From an uncultured Clostridia bacterium (GTDB lineage Bacteria; Bacillota; Clostridia; TANB77; CAG-508), in assembly GCA_949935895.1 (NCBI GenBank), contig CATLGL010000054.1, forward strand, positions 1 through 10,269: a stretch of DNA of 10,269 nucleotides. Reading direction: 5' to 3'. A program made the position numbers and the translations under genes. Below the pieces are notes generated by a model. It made no database searches and was not told where the DNA came from. It was given only the letters and a program-made list of their open reading frames with translations. Every line of letters begins with the position of its first letter. Positions within the stretch are counted from its first letter, which is position 1. Positions 1 to 5,823 of this stretch are shown here, piece by piece.

Positions 1-56
1 AAAAAGAAAAGATAAAACAAATGAAACGAAAAGTATAAAAATTAGAAAAAAATAGA

Positions 57-104
57 TTAAGACACTTACTACTAGTTTTTACTAGTAGTAAGTGTCTTAA
101 TTTT
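57..104. terminator. Bidirectional intrinsic terminator
   Basis: Perfect 20-bp inverted repeat (57-76 with 81-100) around a TTTT loop. T-rich sequence follows on the plus side, and an A-run at 45-51 supplies a U-tract on the minus strand. It ends the minus-strand coiled-coil gene that stops at 106, and could also end an unseen plus-strand gene to the left. Bases 1-56 contain only short A-rich reading tails, so no upstream gene can be called. Confidence 0.9.
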
Positions 105-105
105 A

Positions 106-711
106 TTAAAGTAAGTGTTTTAATTTTTGACGAGAATCTTTTTCTAAATCATATACAGTATCAATATCAGTTCTTAAATCTTTGACATCTTTTTGAATAA
201 GAGAAAGGATATTTTCAATTCGAAAAATGGCTCGTCTATTTAAATCAATTTTGGCATAGCAATCATCAATTTTCTTATCGAGTTTGGCATAGTTATCATT
301 GATTTTCTTATCAAGTTCGGTATAAATATCATCGATTTTTTTATCAAGCTTGGCATAGCAATCATCAATTTTCTTATCGAGCCTGGCATAGTTATCATTG
401 ATTTTCTTATCAAGTTCGGTATAAATATCATCGATTTTTTTATCAAGCTTGGCATAGCAATCATCAATTTTCTTATTGAGTTTGGCATAGTTATCATTGA
501 TCTTCTTATCAAGTTCGGTATAAATATCATCGATTTTTTTATCAAGCTTAGCATAACTATCATCAATTTTCTTGTCAAGGTTATCAACTTTTTCATTTAA
601 AGCTTTAAATTCATCAAACAGAATAGTTTGATTTTGAGACAAAACAATAGTCGTTTTTTGAATTTCTGTTAGCAATTGAATGATATAACTAGTATTTTTC
701 AGATTTTCCAT
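106..711 (-). CDS. Hendecad-repeat coiled-coil protein, function unknown
   Basis: Encodes 201 residues. A start at 709-711 is set by a strong AAGGAGGTG site (719-727) seven bases upstream. Residues 1-44 form a helical lead-in. Residues 45-154 are ten consecutive 11-residue repeats of the form LDKKIDDxYxx, and residues 155-201 are a charged helical tail. There is no signal peptide or membrane segment, so it is probably cytoplasmic. An 11-residue period is typical of right-handed or straight coiled coils, so an elongated oligomer is likely. The repeats cycle with variable residues C, I, N, giving a 33-residue super-repeat. It is a single-gene unit with its own promoter and terminator. I do not recognise the family; a scaffold or spacer role is only a guess. 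The reading frame is clearly real: no stops, strong RBS, in-phase repeats. Confidence 0.85.
   Translation of the reverse strand: MENLKNTSYIIQLLTEIQKTTIVLSQNQTILFDEFKALNEKVDNLDKKIDDSYAKLDKKIDDIYTELDKKINDNYAKLNKKIDDCYAKLDKKIDDIYTELDKKINDNYARLDKKIDDCYAKLDKKIDDIYTELDKKINDNYAKLDKKIDDCYAKIDLNRRAIFRIENILSLIQKDVKDLRTDIDTVYDLEKDSRQKLKHLL
250..579 (-). repeat. Ten tandem 33-bp units (3.3 copies of a 99-bp super-unit)
   Basis: Inside the coiled-coil gene, 330 bp consist of ten 33-bp units, one per 11 residues. Every third unit is nearly identical: matching segments start at 253, 352 and 451, exactly 99 bp apart, with a diverged fourth copy starting near 550. Near-identity extends to synonymous positions, which points to recent duplication of the 99-bp block or ongoing homogenisation rather than convergent selection on protein alone. 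Confidence 0.95.
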
Positions 712-775
712 TGGGTTTCACCTCCTTCTTTTTTTAGTAGTATTCATTGCCCAATGGTTTTAACTCCCATATGCT

Positions 776-804
776 ATACTATCATATGTATCAATTACTG
801 TCAA
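776..804 (-). promoter_or_regulatory. Promoter of the coiled-coil gene
   Basis: On the minus strand a perfect TTGACA (799-804) lies 17 bp from TAGTAT (776-781), about 65 bp upstream of the start codon. The -10 matches the consensus at four of six positions. It is the best vegetative promoter match in this divergent spacer for that strand. Confidence 0.6.
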
Positions 805-847
805 GAAAATTTTACAAAAAGACATAAACAATTCCCTAAAAAAATGT

Positions 848-876
848 TTGACAAATAGAAATATATATGATAAAAT
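848..876 (+). promoter_or_regulatory. Promoter of rplU-rpmA
   Basis: TTGACA (848-853), 17-bp spacer, TAAAAT (871-876), with an extended -10 TG at 868-869. Initiation near 883 leaves a leader of roughly 95 bases before rplU, which accommodates the structured L21 leader. Confidence 0.8.
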
Positions 877-885
877 ACTTATCTG

Positions 886-947
886 TAATCCGCTTAATTA
901 AGGTATATAAAGGTTAATTAAATTTAACTACCTAAAATTTAGGATTA
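886..947 (+). promoter_or_regulatory. Probable L21 ribosomal protein leader RNA
   Basis: The rplU 5' leader folds into nested helices: TAATCC (886-891) with GGATTA (942-947), AGGTA (901-905) with TACCT (929-933), and GTTAA (913-917) with TTAAC (924-928). An L21 leader class is known upstream of rplU in Bacillota and is thought to mediate autogenous control by L21. Assignment rests on position plus this fold; I could not score it against a covariance model. Confidence 0.6.
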
Positions 948-979
948 GCGAGTATACAAAAAAGGGAGGTGTACATAGA

Positions 980-1342
980 ATGTACGCAGTAATTGAAAGT
1001 TGTGGAAAACAATACAAAGTAGTTGAAGGTGATGTTGTATTTTTTGAAAAGCTTGATGTAGAAGAAGGAAAAAAAGTAACATTCGATAATGTTGTTTTGG
1101 TAGCTGATGGAGAAAAAGTTGAAATCGGAACCCCTTATGTACAAGATATCAAAGTGGAAGGAAAAGTATTAGCACACGGAAAAGCAAAAAAAATTATTGT
1201 TTTCAAATATAAAGCAAAGAAGAATTATAAAAGAAAACAAGGACACAGACAACCATATACAAAGGTTGAAATTACAGCAATTAAAAAACCAGCAGCAAAA
1301 AAAGCTACAACCAAAACAGCAGAAGCAAAAGTAGAAGAGTAA
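980..1342 (+). CDS. rplU: 50S ribosomal protein L21
   Basis: Encodes 120 residues of bL21, a 23S rRNA-binding protein of the large subunit that packs near L20. The opening MYAVIESCGKQYKV and the basic block FKYKAKKNYKRKQGHRQPYT (about residues 75-94) are family hallmarks. The body ends near residue 103, and a lysine/alanine/glutamate-rich tail follows (about 105-120), longer than in many bL21 proteins. A GGGAGGTG site at 963-970 supports the ATG. Tandem TAA stops close it. rpmA follows 43 bp downstream in the same transcript. In most Bacillota a cysteine protease gene (prp/ysxB) lies between the two; here the gap is too small to hold it. Confidence 0.98.
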   Translation: MYAVIESCGKQYKVVEGDVVFFEKLDVEEGKKVTFDNVVLVADGEKVEIGTPYVQDIKVEGKVLAHGKAKKIIVFKYKAKKNYKRKQGHRQPYTKVEITAIKKPAAKKATTKTAEAKVEE

Positions 1343-1385
1343 TAACAAAAATAAAAAACGTAACCAATGGAAGGAGTGAAAGAAC

Positions 1386-1661
1386 ATGGCTCATAAGAAA
1401 GGTCAAGGTAGTGTTAAAAATGGAAGAGACAGTGAGTCAAAACGTCTTGGTATAAAACGTGCAGATGGTCAATTCGTATTAGCAGGAAATATACTAATGA
1501 GACAAAGAGGAACCCATATACATCCAGGAACAAACGTAGGAAAAGGTAGTGACGATACATTATATGCATTAGTAGATGGAACTGTAAAATTTGAAAGATT
1601 AGGTAAGGATAAAAAGAAAGTAAGTGTTTATCCTGTTTCTGATACAGTAAGTGCAAAATAG
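1386..1661 (+). CDS. rpmA: 50S ribosomal protein L27
   Basis: Encodes 91 residues of bL27, whose N-terminal tail reaches the peptidyl transferase centre. The start MAHKKGQGSVKNGRDS and the GTHIHPGTNVGKGSDDTLYAL core are diagnostic. The ATG is fixed by AAGGAGTG at 1371-1378, and an in-frame TGA at 1377-1379 rules out a longer N terminus. The protein therefore starts directly in the mature form and lacks the roughly nine-residue extension (ending FF before the cleavage point) found in Staphylococcus, Bacillus and many Clostridia, where Prp removes it. That matches the missing prp gene. It is the last gene of the rplU transcript and is followed by a terminator. Confidence 0.98.
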   Translation: MAHKKGQGSVKNGRDSESKRLGIKRADGQFVLAGNILMRQRGTHIHPGTNVGKGSDDTLYALVDGTVKFERLGKDKKKVSVYPVSDTVSAK

Positions 1662-1668
1662 AATAATG

Positions 1669-1706
1669 ATACAACTCTATTTTTTTAGTAGAGTTGTATT
1701 TTTTTA
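1669..1706 (+). terminator. Terminator after rpmA
   Basis: An 11-bp stem (1669-1679 with 1689-1699), nine-base loop, then a run of eight Ts (1699-1706). It separates rplU-rpmA from trpS. The right arm also supplies the probable -35 box of trpS. Confidence 0.92.
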
Positions 1707-1722
1707 TAAAATACAGTATAAT
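1694..1722 (+). promoter_or_regulatory. Promoter of trpS-obg
   Basis: A perfect TATAAT (1717-1722) lies 17 bp after TTGTAT (1694-1699), and the -35 falls inside the right arm of the preceding terminator. Initiation would be near 1729, only about 25 bases before trpS. That leaves no room for a T-box or other tRNA-sensing leader, unlike many Bacillota trpS genes. Confidence 0.6.
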
Positions 1723-1754
1723 AAAAATATTAAAAAGAAAGGAATAGGAGAGTT

Positions 1755-2765
1755 ATGGATACAAAAAGAATATTAACTGGCGATAGACCAACAGGAAAAT
1801 TACATATTGGACATTATTTTGGATCATTACAAAATCGAGTTAAATTACAACAAATATATGAAACATTTATAGAAGTTGCGGATGTGCAAGCATTAACAGA
1901 TAATTTTGCAAATCCAGAAAAAGTAAAAAATAATGTAAAAGAAATTGTAATGGACGAATTAGCTGTAGGAATTGATCCTAATAAAGTAACCTTTTTTTTA
2001 CAATCAATGATACCAGAAATTGCAGAACTAACAGTATTTTATTCTAACTTAGTTACAATAGCAAGACTAGAAAGAAATCCAACGGTAAAAACAGAAATTG
2101 CTCAAAAAAGAGAGATATTTGGAGAAAGTGTTACCTATGGATTTTTAGGGTATCCAGTAAGCCAAGCTGCTGATATTACAGCATTTGATGCGACCCTTAT
2201 TCCAGTTGGAGAGGACCAATTACCACTAATCGAACAATGTAGAGAAATCGTAAGAAAATTTAATAGTATATACGGGGAAACCCTAAAAGAACCACAGGCA
2301 TATTTAGGAGAAAATAAAAGAATAAAAGGATTAGATGGAAATGAGAAAATGGGAAAATCTTTAGGAAACGCAATATATTTAGCAGATAATGAAGAGGAAA
2401 TTGTAAAAAAAGTAATGAGTGCGATAACTGATCCGAATCGAATAAAAAAAGATGATCCAGGAAATCCTAATATTTGTATGGTGGCTTATTATCATAATCT
2501 ATTTAGTACGAAGGAAGAAATAGAAGCAATTTGTGAGGAATGTAAAAAAGGGAAAAGAGGATGTGTTACTTGCAAGAAGCAACTAATTAAAAATATTGTA
2601 GAACACTTAGCACCAATTCAAGAAAAAAGACATTATTATGAAGAAAGACCAAAACTTGTGAAAGAGATTTTAATAGAAGGAACAGTAAAGGCAAGAAAAG
2701 AAGCAAAAATTACTATGGAGAAAGTAAAAAATGCAATGAAATTAGACTATTTTAAAGAAGGGTAG
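1755..2765 (+). CDS. trpS: Tryptophanyl-tRNA synthetase, probable Fe-S type
   Basis: Encodes 336 residues of class Ic TrpRS, which activates tryptophan with ATP and charges tRNA-Trp in the cytoplasm. The HIGH signature is exact (residues 17-20, KLHIGHYFGSL) and the second ATP motif is KMGKS (198-202), the usual TrpRS version of KMSKS. Length is normal for bacterial TrpRS. Residues 241-273 hold five cysteines (241, 260, 263, 270, 273). The spacing C-x21-C-x6-C-x2-C closely resembles the C-x22-C-x6-C-x2-C pattern that binds a [4Fe-4S] cluster in Thermotoga maritima TrpRS; cluster binding here is inference. AGGAG at 1746-1750 is the likely RBS. obg starts 23 bp downstream with its own RBS, so the two are probably cotranscribed. 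The frame is intact and contains no in-frame CGG. Confidence 0.98.
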   Translation: MDTKRILTGDRPTGKLHIGHYFGSLQNRVKLQQIYETFIEVADVQALTDNFANPEKVKNNVKEIVMDELAVGIDPNKVTFFLQSMIPEIAELTVFYSNLVTIARLERNPTVKTEIAQKREIFGESVTYGFLGYPVSQAADITAFDATLIPVGEDQLPLIEQCREIVRKFNSIYGETLKEPQAYLGENKRIKGLDGNEKMGKSLGNAIYLADNEEEIVKKVMSAITDPNRIKKDDPGNPNICMVAYYHNLFSTKEEIEAICEECKKGKRGCVTCKKQLIKNIVEHLAPIQEKRHYYEERPKLVKEILIEGTVKARKEAKITMEKVKNAMKLDYFKEG

Positions 2766-2788
2766 AAATATATTAGAAGGAGAAAAGT

Positions 2789-4063
2789 ATGTTTACAGAT
2801 TATGCAAAAATTGTAATTAAATCTGGTAATGGTGGTAATGGAGCAGCAACCTTTAGAAGAGAAAAATATGTTGCATCAGGTGGTCCAGATGGTGGAGATG
2901 GAGGTAATGGACGGTAGCATTTATTTTGTGGTAGATAGAGACCTTAACACATTACTAGATTTTCGATATAAAAAGAATTTCAAAGCAGAGAACGGGCAAA
3001 ATGGTAGTGGAAACAATTGTTATGGAAAAAAGGGAGAAGACTTGTATATTGGTGTTCCACAAGGTACTATTATAAAAGATAGTGTTACACGGACGTGTAC
3101 TGGCTGATTTATCAAATAAAAATCAAAAGGAATTAGTCCTTCTAGGAGGAAGAGGAGGAAAAGGGAATGTACATTTTGCTACTTCAACTCGTCAAGCACC
3201 AAGATTTTCACAAGATGGAGAAAAAGGACAAGAAAAAGAGATTATACTAGAACTAAAATTATTAGCAGATGTTCGGATTAGTTGGATTTCCAAATGTTGG
3301 GAAATCGACCTTCCTTTCAAGAGTAACTTCAGCAAAACCTAAAATTGCGGATTATCATTTTACTACCATTATTCCTAATTTAGGAGTAGTAAAATCAATA
3401 TATGGAGATAGTTTTGTCATTGCAGATATTCCAGGAATTATTGAAGGAGCAAGTACTGGAGTTGGACTTGGAATTCAATTTTTAAGACATATTGAAAGAA
3501 CAAGATTATTACTTCATGTAATTGATGTATCTGGCATGGAGGGACGAAATCCAATACAAGATTTTAAAACAATTAACCAAGAATTAAAAACATATAGTGA
3601 AAAATTAGCAGCTAGAAAACAAATAATAGTAGCAAATAAGTTAGATGCTATGCAGGATAAAACATTATTAGAACAATTAGAGAATTTTGTAAAAGAGGAA
3701 AAAATAGAATTATTTAAGATATCAGCGGTAACAGGAGAAGGAATTAGTGCTCTAATGAATAGAGTAATAGAAATTTTAAAAGAATTACCAAAAGAAAAAT
3801 TAGTAGAAATAGAAGAAAAACTGGTATATACATTAGAAGATAAAAATCAATATAACATTACTAAAACAGGAGAAGAATATATTATAGAAGGACCAGCAAT
3901 TGAGAGACTAATGGGAAGAATCAATATAGGCGATAATGAATCTATGCATTATTTTCAAAAAATGATTCGACAATTAGGAATTGAGGAGGAACTTAAGAAA
4001 AAAGGCATCAAGCAGGGCGATAGTGTTAAATTTTTAGAATGGGAATTTGAATGGGAACAATAA
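2789..4063 (+). CDS. obgE: Obg GTPase, read through three +1 shifts at CGG codons
   Basis: Obg/CgtA is an essential ribosome-assembly GTPase of the 50S subunit. The start at 2789 follows AAGGAG (2777-2782). The literal frame stops at 2915-2917 after 42 codons. Three single-base skips, each at an in-frame CGG (2912, 3090, 3274), restore one 423-residue protein, the family's normal length. Restored residues 1-161 are the glycine-rich Obg fold (GGPDGGDGG, LGGRGGKGN). The GTPase domain follows: G1 GFPNVGKST (165-173), G3 DIPG (212-215), G4 NKLD (282-285), G5 SAVTGEG (from 311). The C-terminal OCT domain is complete to residue 423. The shifts fall between residues 41/42, 100/101 and 161/162; in each case the next codon, GGT or GGA, gives the glycine expected of the family. 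Nothing else in the gene is damaged, so decay is unlikely. An ATG at 3269 would yield only the GTPase and OCT part. Confidence 0.9.
2912..2917 (+). other. CGG +1 frameshift site 1 in obg
   Basis: Codon 42 reads CGG (2912-2914) and is followed at once by TAG in the zero frame. Skipping the C gives GGT AGC ATT, i.e. Gly-Ser-Ile, continuing the Obg signature GGDGGNG-GSIYF. The preceding codon is GGA, and moving its tRNA one base forward would place it on GAC, so simple P-site slippage is not favoured. Confidence 0.85.
3090..3107 (+). other. CGG +1 frameshift site 2 in obg
   Basis: In the frame entered at site 1, ACA is followed by CGG (3090-3092), and a TGA lies five codons later at 3105-3107. 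Skipping the C gives GGA CGT GTA CTG GCT GAT, i.e. GRVLAD after DSVT. This matches the T-G-x-x-L-A-D-L segment of the Obg domain. Confidence 0.85.
3274..3342 (+). other. CGG +1 frameshift site 3 in obg
   Basis: GTT is followed by CGG (3274-3276). Without a shift the frame ends at 3340-3342. Skipping the C gives GGA TTA GTT GGA TTT, i.e. GLVGF after LADV, which is the start of the GTPase domain. ADVGLVGFPNVGKS is almost invariant in Obg proteins, making this the clearest of the four sites. After it the reading frame equals that of the start codon. Confidence 0.9.
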
Positions 4064-4098
4064 ATAAAAAATGTAGTAATCTTATGGGGTAAAAATCT

Positions 4099-4140
4099 AG
4101 AATCGATGAATAAAAATAAACATCGATTCTTTTATTTTTT
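4099..4140 (+). terminator. Terminator after obg
   Basis: A 10-bp stem (4099-4108 with 4121-4130) with a 12-base A-rich loop is followed by a T-rich tract (4130-4140). It ends trpS-obg and overlaps the 3' end of the convergent regulator gene. On the minus strand a weaker U-tract follows the stem, so it may serve both genes. Confidence 0.85.
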
Positions 4141-4338
4141 TCCTTTAGTAATAGAACGTATATATTGACCAATTTCTTCATTTGATAAATTAAGAATATC
4201 AATTAGTACTTTTAAAATGTCCCTTCTTGGTAAGTCTTCTTCTGTATCAATTCTTACATATTGTCGTAAGCTAATATTTAATAAGTCGGCCATTTTTTGC
4301 TGAGTGTATCCTAAAATTTTTCGTTTTTCTTTTATCAT
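4132..4338 (-). CDS. Small Xre/Cro-type HTH regulator
   Basis: Encodes 68 residues: a stand-alone helix-turn-helix DNA-binding domain. The opening IKEKRKILGYTQQKMADLLN is typical of Xre-family proteins, with helices 2-3 about residues 12-31 and two further helices to residue 60; no effector domain is attached. The ATG at 4336-4338 is preferred over a GTG nine bases further upstream because TAGGTG (4345-4350) is the ribosome binding site of that ATG and the GTG lies inside it. It is divergent from the pilin-like gene at 4451, and a 15-bp palindrome lies in the shared spacer over the neighbour's -35 box. It probably represses or tunes that neighbour and perhaps itself; this is inferred from arrangement alone. 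Confidence 0.85.
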   Translation of the reverse strand: MIKEKRKILGYTQQKMADLLNISLRQYVRIDTEEDLPRRDILKVLIDILNLSNEEIGQYIRSITKGKK

Positions 4339-4384
4339 TTTTATCACCTAGAAAAATTATTACATAATTATTTTTAAATGAATA

Positions 4385-4413
4385 TTGACATTAAATGTCA
4401 TACAAAATATAAT
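4385..4413 (+). promoter_or_regulatory. Consensus promoter with overlapping operator-like palindrome
   Basis: A perfect consensus promoter, TTGACA (4385-4390), 17 bp, TATAAT (4408-4413). The palindrome TGACATT-A-AATGTCA (4386-4400) overlaps the -35 and spacer, where a bound repressor would block RNA polymerase. The divergent Xre-type protein is the obvious candidate ligand. Because transcription starts near 4420, translation cannot begin at the in-frame TTG inside the -35, which fixes the downstream ATG at 4451. Confidence 0.8.
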
Positions 4414-4450
4414 AATGTTGAAGATTAATGTTATGAAAGGAAAAGTGAGA

Positions 4451-5650
4451 ATGAGAAATAAGGTTTTAATATCTCAAAAAGGAATTACATTAGTGGCACT
4501 TGTGATTACAATAATATTACTATTGCTACTAGCTGCTATTACTCTAAATTTGACAATAGGAGAAAAAGGAATATTTAATATGGCAAAACGTTCAAAAAAT
4601 GAAACAAAGAGACTTCAAATAAAAGAAGAAATAGAATTTGCAATATTGGATATTCAAGCAGAATGTATTACAAATAGTGAAATGGAAATGACTGAAAAGT
4701 TAGAAGAAGAACTTCCTAAAAAATTAAAAGATATAACAATAGGAAAAGACGAGCAAGGACAATTGATAGGAGAATATAAGAATTACGATTATATTATTAC
4801 AAAAGAATATGAGGTTATTGTTGAAGAGATAGGAACAAAGCCACTTATTACCTATACAATAAGTGATGAAACAATAGGAATTAACGAAGTAACTATTTTA
4901 TTAAGAGCAACAATTCAAGAAGGAACAATTACTAAAATAATAAAGCCAGATAAAACAGAAGATGAGAATGTAAATGAAGTAAGCTATAAAGTAACACAAA
5001 ATGGAAGATACCAATTTACTGTAGAAGCATCAAATGGTACAAAAAGAACTAAAATAATACATATTACTAACTTAAAGCCAATAGCCCCAAGCATACAAAC
5101 AAATGAAGCATATCCTGTTTTAACACCATATGGGGTAGAAGGAGCTAAAATAAAGATTATTTATGAAAAAAATGAAAACTTAGAAAATTATTATAGTGAA
5201 GATAATGGAGTAACATGGAAAATTTATGATGGAGAATTTGAACCCAAAAGTACTATGATTATAGCAAAAAGTGTAATGAAAGCAAATTCCGATTGTTATT
5301 CCCAAATACAAGGAGAAATAAGTTTACCAAGTGATGCATTAGGAAAAGAGGCATATGATGGAGATAAAACAAAAGGAGTAAATCACCCAAAAGAAAAGTA
5401 TATATATATTGCAGAAGAAATGATAGACAGTGATATAGAAGTAACATATCAAATATATGCGGGAAATACAGGAATGGACATGTATTTCTATGATGAGAAT
5501 GATACTGAAATAGCAAAAATATTATTAAACAATACTAAAAATAGTATGATAATAACAATTCCACAAAAGGCTAGTAAAATCAAGATATCATCAAGTGGAA
5601 CGAATTCTTTTCCAGCAATGCTATATGAAATAAGGCCAATAGATGACTAG
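4451..5650 (+). CDS. Pilin-like secreted or surface protein with class III-type N terminus
   Basis: Encodes 399 residues from the ATG at 4451, served by AAAGGA (4436-4441). The N terminus is a short basic leader ending QKG (residue 11), followed by a hydrophobic stretch ITLVALVITIILLLLLAAIT (12-31), as in prepilin-type signals cleaved after the glycine. Mature position 5 is alanine, not the glutamate usual in type IV pilins. Residues 45-125 are charged and helical. Residues 130-208 look like a beta-sandwich or Ig-like module (YKVTQNGRYQFTVEAS), and a further beta-rich region runs to the C terminus, consistent with an extracellular fold. No sortase motif or C-terminal anchor is present. Proteins with this N terminus are common in gut Clostridia; role unknown. 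No pilus assembly gene is nearby. It is monocistronic, with a divergent regulator. Confidence 0.8.
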   Translation: MRNKVLISQKGITLVALVITIILLLLLAAITLNLTIGEKGIFNMAKRSKNETKRLQIKEEIEFAILDIQAECITNSEMEMTEKLEEELPKKLKDITIGKDEQGQLIGEYKNYDYIITKEYEVIVEEIGTKPLITYTISDETIGINEVTILLRATIQEGTITKIIKPDKTEDENVNEVSYKVTQNGRYQFTVEASNGTKRTKIIHITNLKPIAPSIQTNEAYPVLTPYGVEGAKIKIIYEKNENLENYYSEDNGVTWKIYDGEFEPKSTMIIAKSVMKANSDCYSQIQGEISLPSDALGKEAYDGDKTKGVNHPKEKYIYIAEEMIDSDIEVTYQIYAGNTGMDMYFYDENDTEIAKILLNNTKNSMIITIPQKASKIKISSSGTNSFPAMLYEIRPIDD

Positions 5651-5743
5651 AAGAAGAAAGGTGTGTGATTAAAAAAAGTAATTGTTTAGTTTATACTTAA
5701 CTTTAGTGCATAAAAGATAATTTAACATATAAAAACATTTTTT

Positions 5744-5782
5744 GAAAAAGTTCAAACTTTTGTTTGACTTTTTCTTTTTTTT
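5744..5782 (+). terminator. Terminator after the pilin-like gene
   Basis: Arms 5744-5757 and 5762-5774 pair over 13 bp with one bulged T, around a TTTT loop, and an eight-T run follows (5775-5782). It lies 94 bp beyond the stop codon at 5650; the stretch between shows no gene. Its right arm carries the -35 box of lexA. The inner palindrome TCAAAC-TTTT-GTTTGA (5752-5767) could double as a degenerate LexA operator, but the whole is adequately explained as a terminator. Confidence 0.8.
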
Positions 5783-5792
5783 GTGATACCAT
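5764..5792 (+). promoter_or_regulatory. Promoter of lexA
   Basis: TTGACT (5764-5769), 17-bp spacer, TACCAT (5787-5792), with an extended -10 TG at 5784-5785. Initiation near 5799 gives a leader of about 25 bases. The -35 overlaps a dyad (5752-5767) that has the geometry of the Bacillota SOS box GAAC-N4-GTTC, but with A in place of the outer G and its partner changed. Autorepression by LexA is expected for the family; this site is only a candidate. Confidence 0.55.
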
Positions 5793-5823
5793 AGTGACAA
5801 ATAGAAAAAGGGAGTGATTTGGT

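Noticed and set aside
250..579. CRISPR array
   Set aside because: The 33-bp units are contiguous without spacers and are in phase with an 11-residue protein repeat.
240..596. Open frame on the minus strand inside the coiled-coil gene
   Set aside because: It is an overlapping frame kept open by the in-phase 33-bp repeats; no RBS.
676..1144. Short plus and minus frames in the coiled-coil/rplU spacer (676-858 plus, 932-1144 minus)
   Set aside because: They cover promoters, the L21 leader or the antisense of rplU, with no RBS or recognisable protein.
1169..1674. Minus-strand frames opposite rplU and rpmA
   Set aside because: They are antisense shadows of well-established ribosomal protein genes, with phenylalanine- and leucine-rich translations typical of reversed AT-rich coding DNA.
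1723..1754. T-box riboswitch for trpS
   Set aside because: The leader after the best promoter is only about 25 bases, with no specifier stem or antiterminator.
2789..4063. obg as a pseudogene or a product of random sequencing error
   Set aside because: All three insertions are a C at a codon boundary before a GGN glycine codon, nothing else is damaged, and an unrelated gene shows the same lesion. Random decay or error would vary in base, phase and type. Raw-read checks are still needed, so this is less likely rather than excluded.
3269..4063. A separate GTPase gene starting at ATG 3269
   Set aside because: The ATG overlaps the end of the Obg-fold coding part, has no ribosome binding site of its own, and the joined sequence makes one normal Obg.
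4339..4347. GTG start at 4347 for the HTH regulator
   Set aside because: The GTG is part of the Shine-Dalgarno sequence serving the ATG at 4338.
4385..4450. Longer N terminus for the pilin-like protein from TTG 4385
   Set aside because: That TTG is the -35 box of a perfect promoter, so the region before about 4420 is not transcribed from it. The ATG at 4451 has an RBS and gives a proper leader peptide.
5259..5516. Minus-strand frame inside the pilin-like gene
   Set aside because: Antisense shadow without RBS or promoter.
5752..5767. Definite LexA operator (SOS box)
   Set aside because: The dyad has GAAC-N4-GTTC geometry but the wrong outer bases, and it is the inner part of a convincing terminator hairpin. 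Kept only as a candidate.
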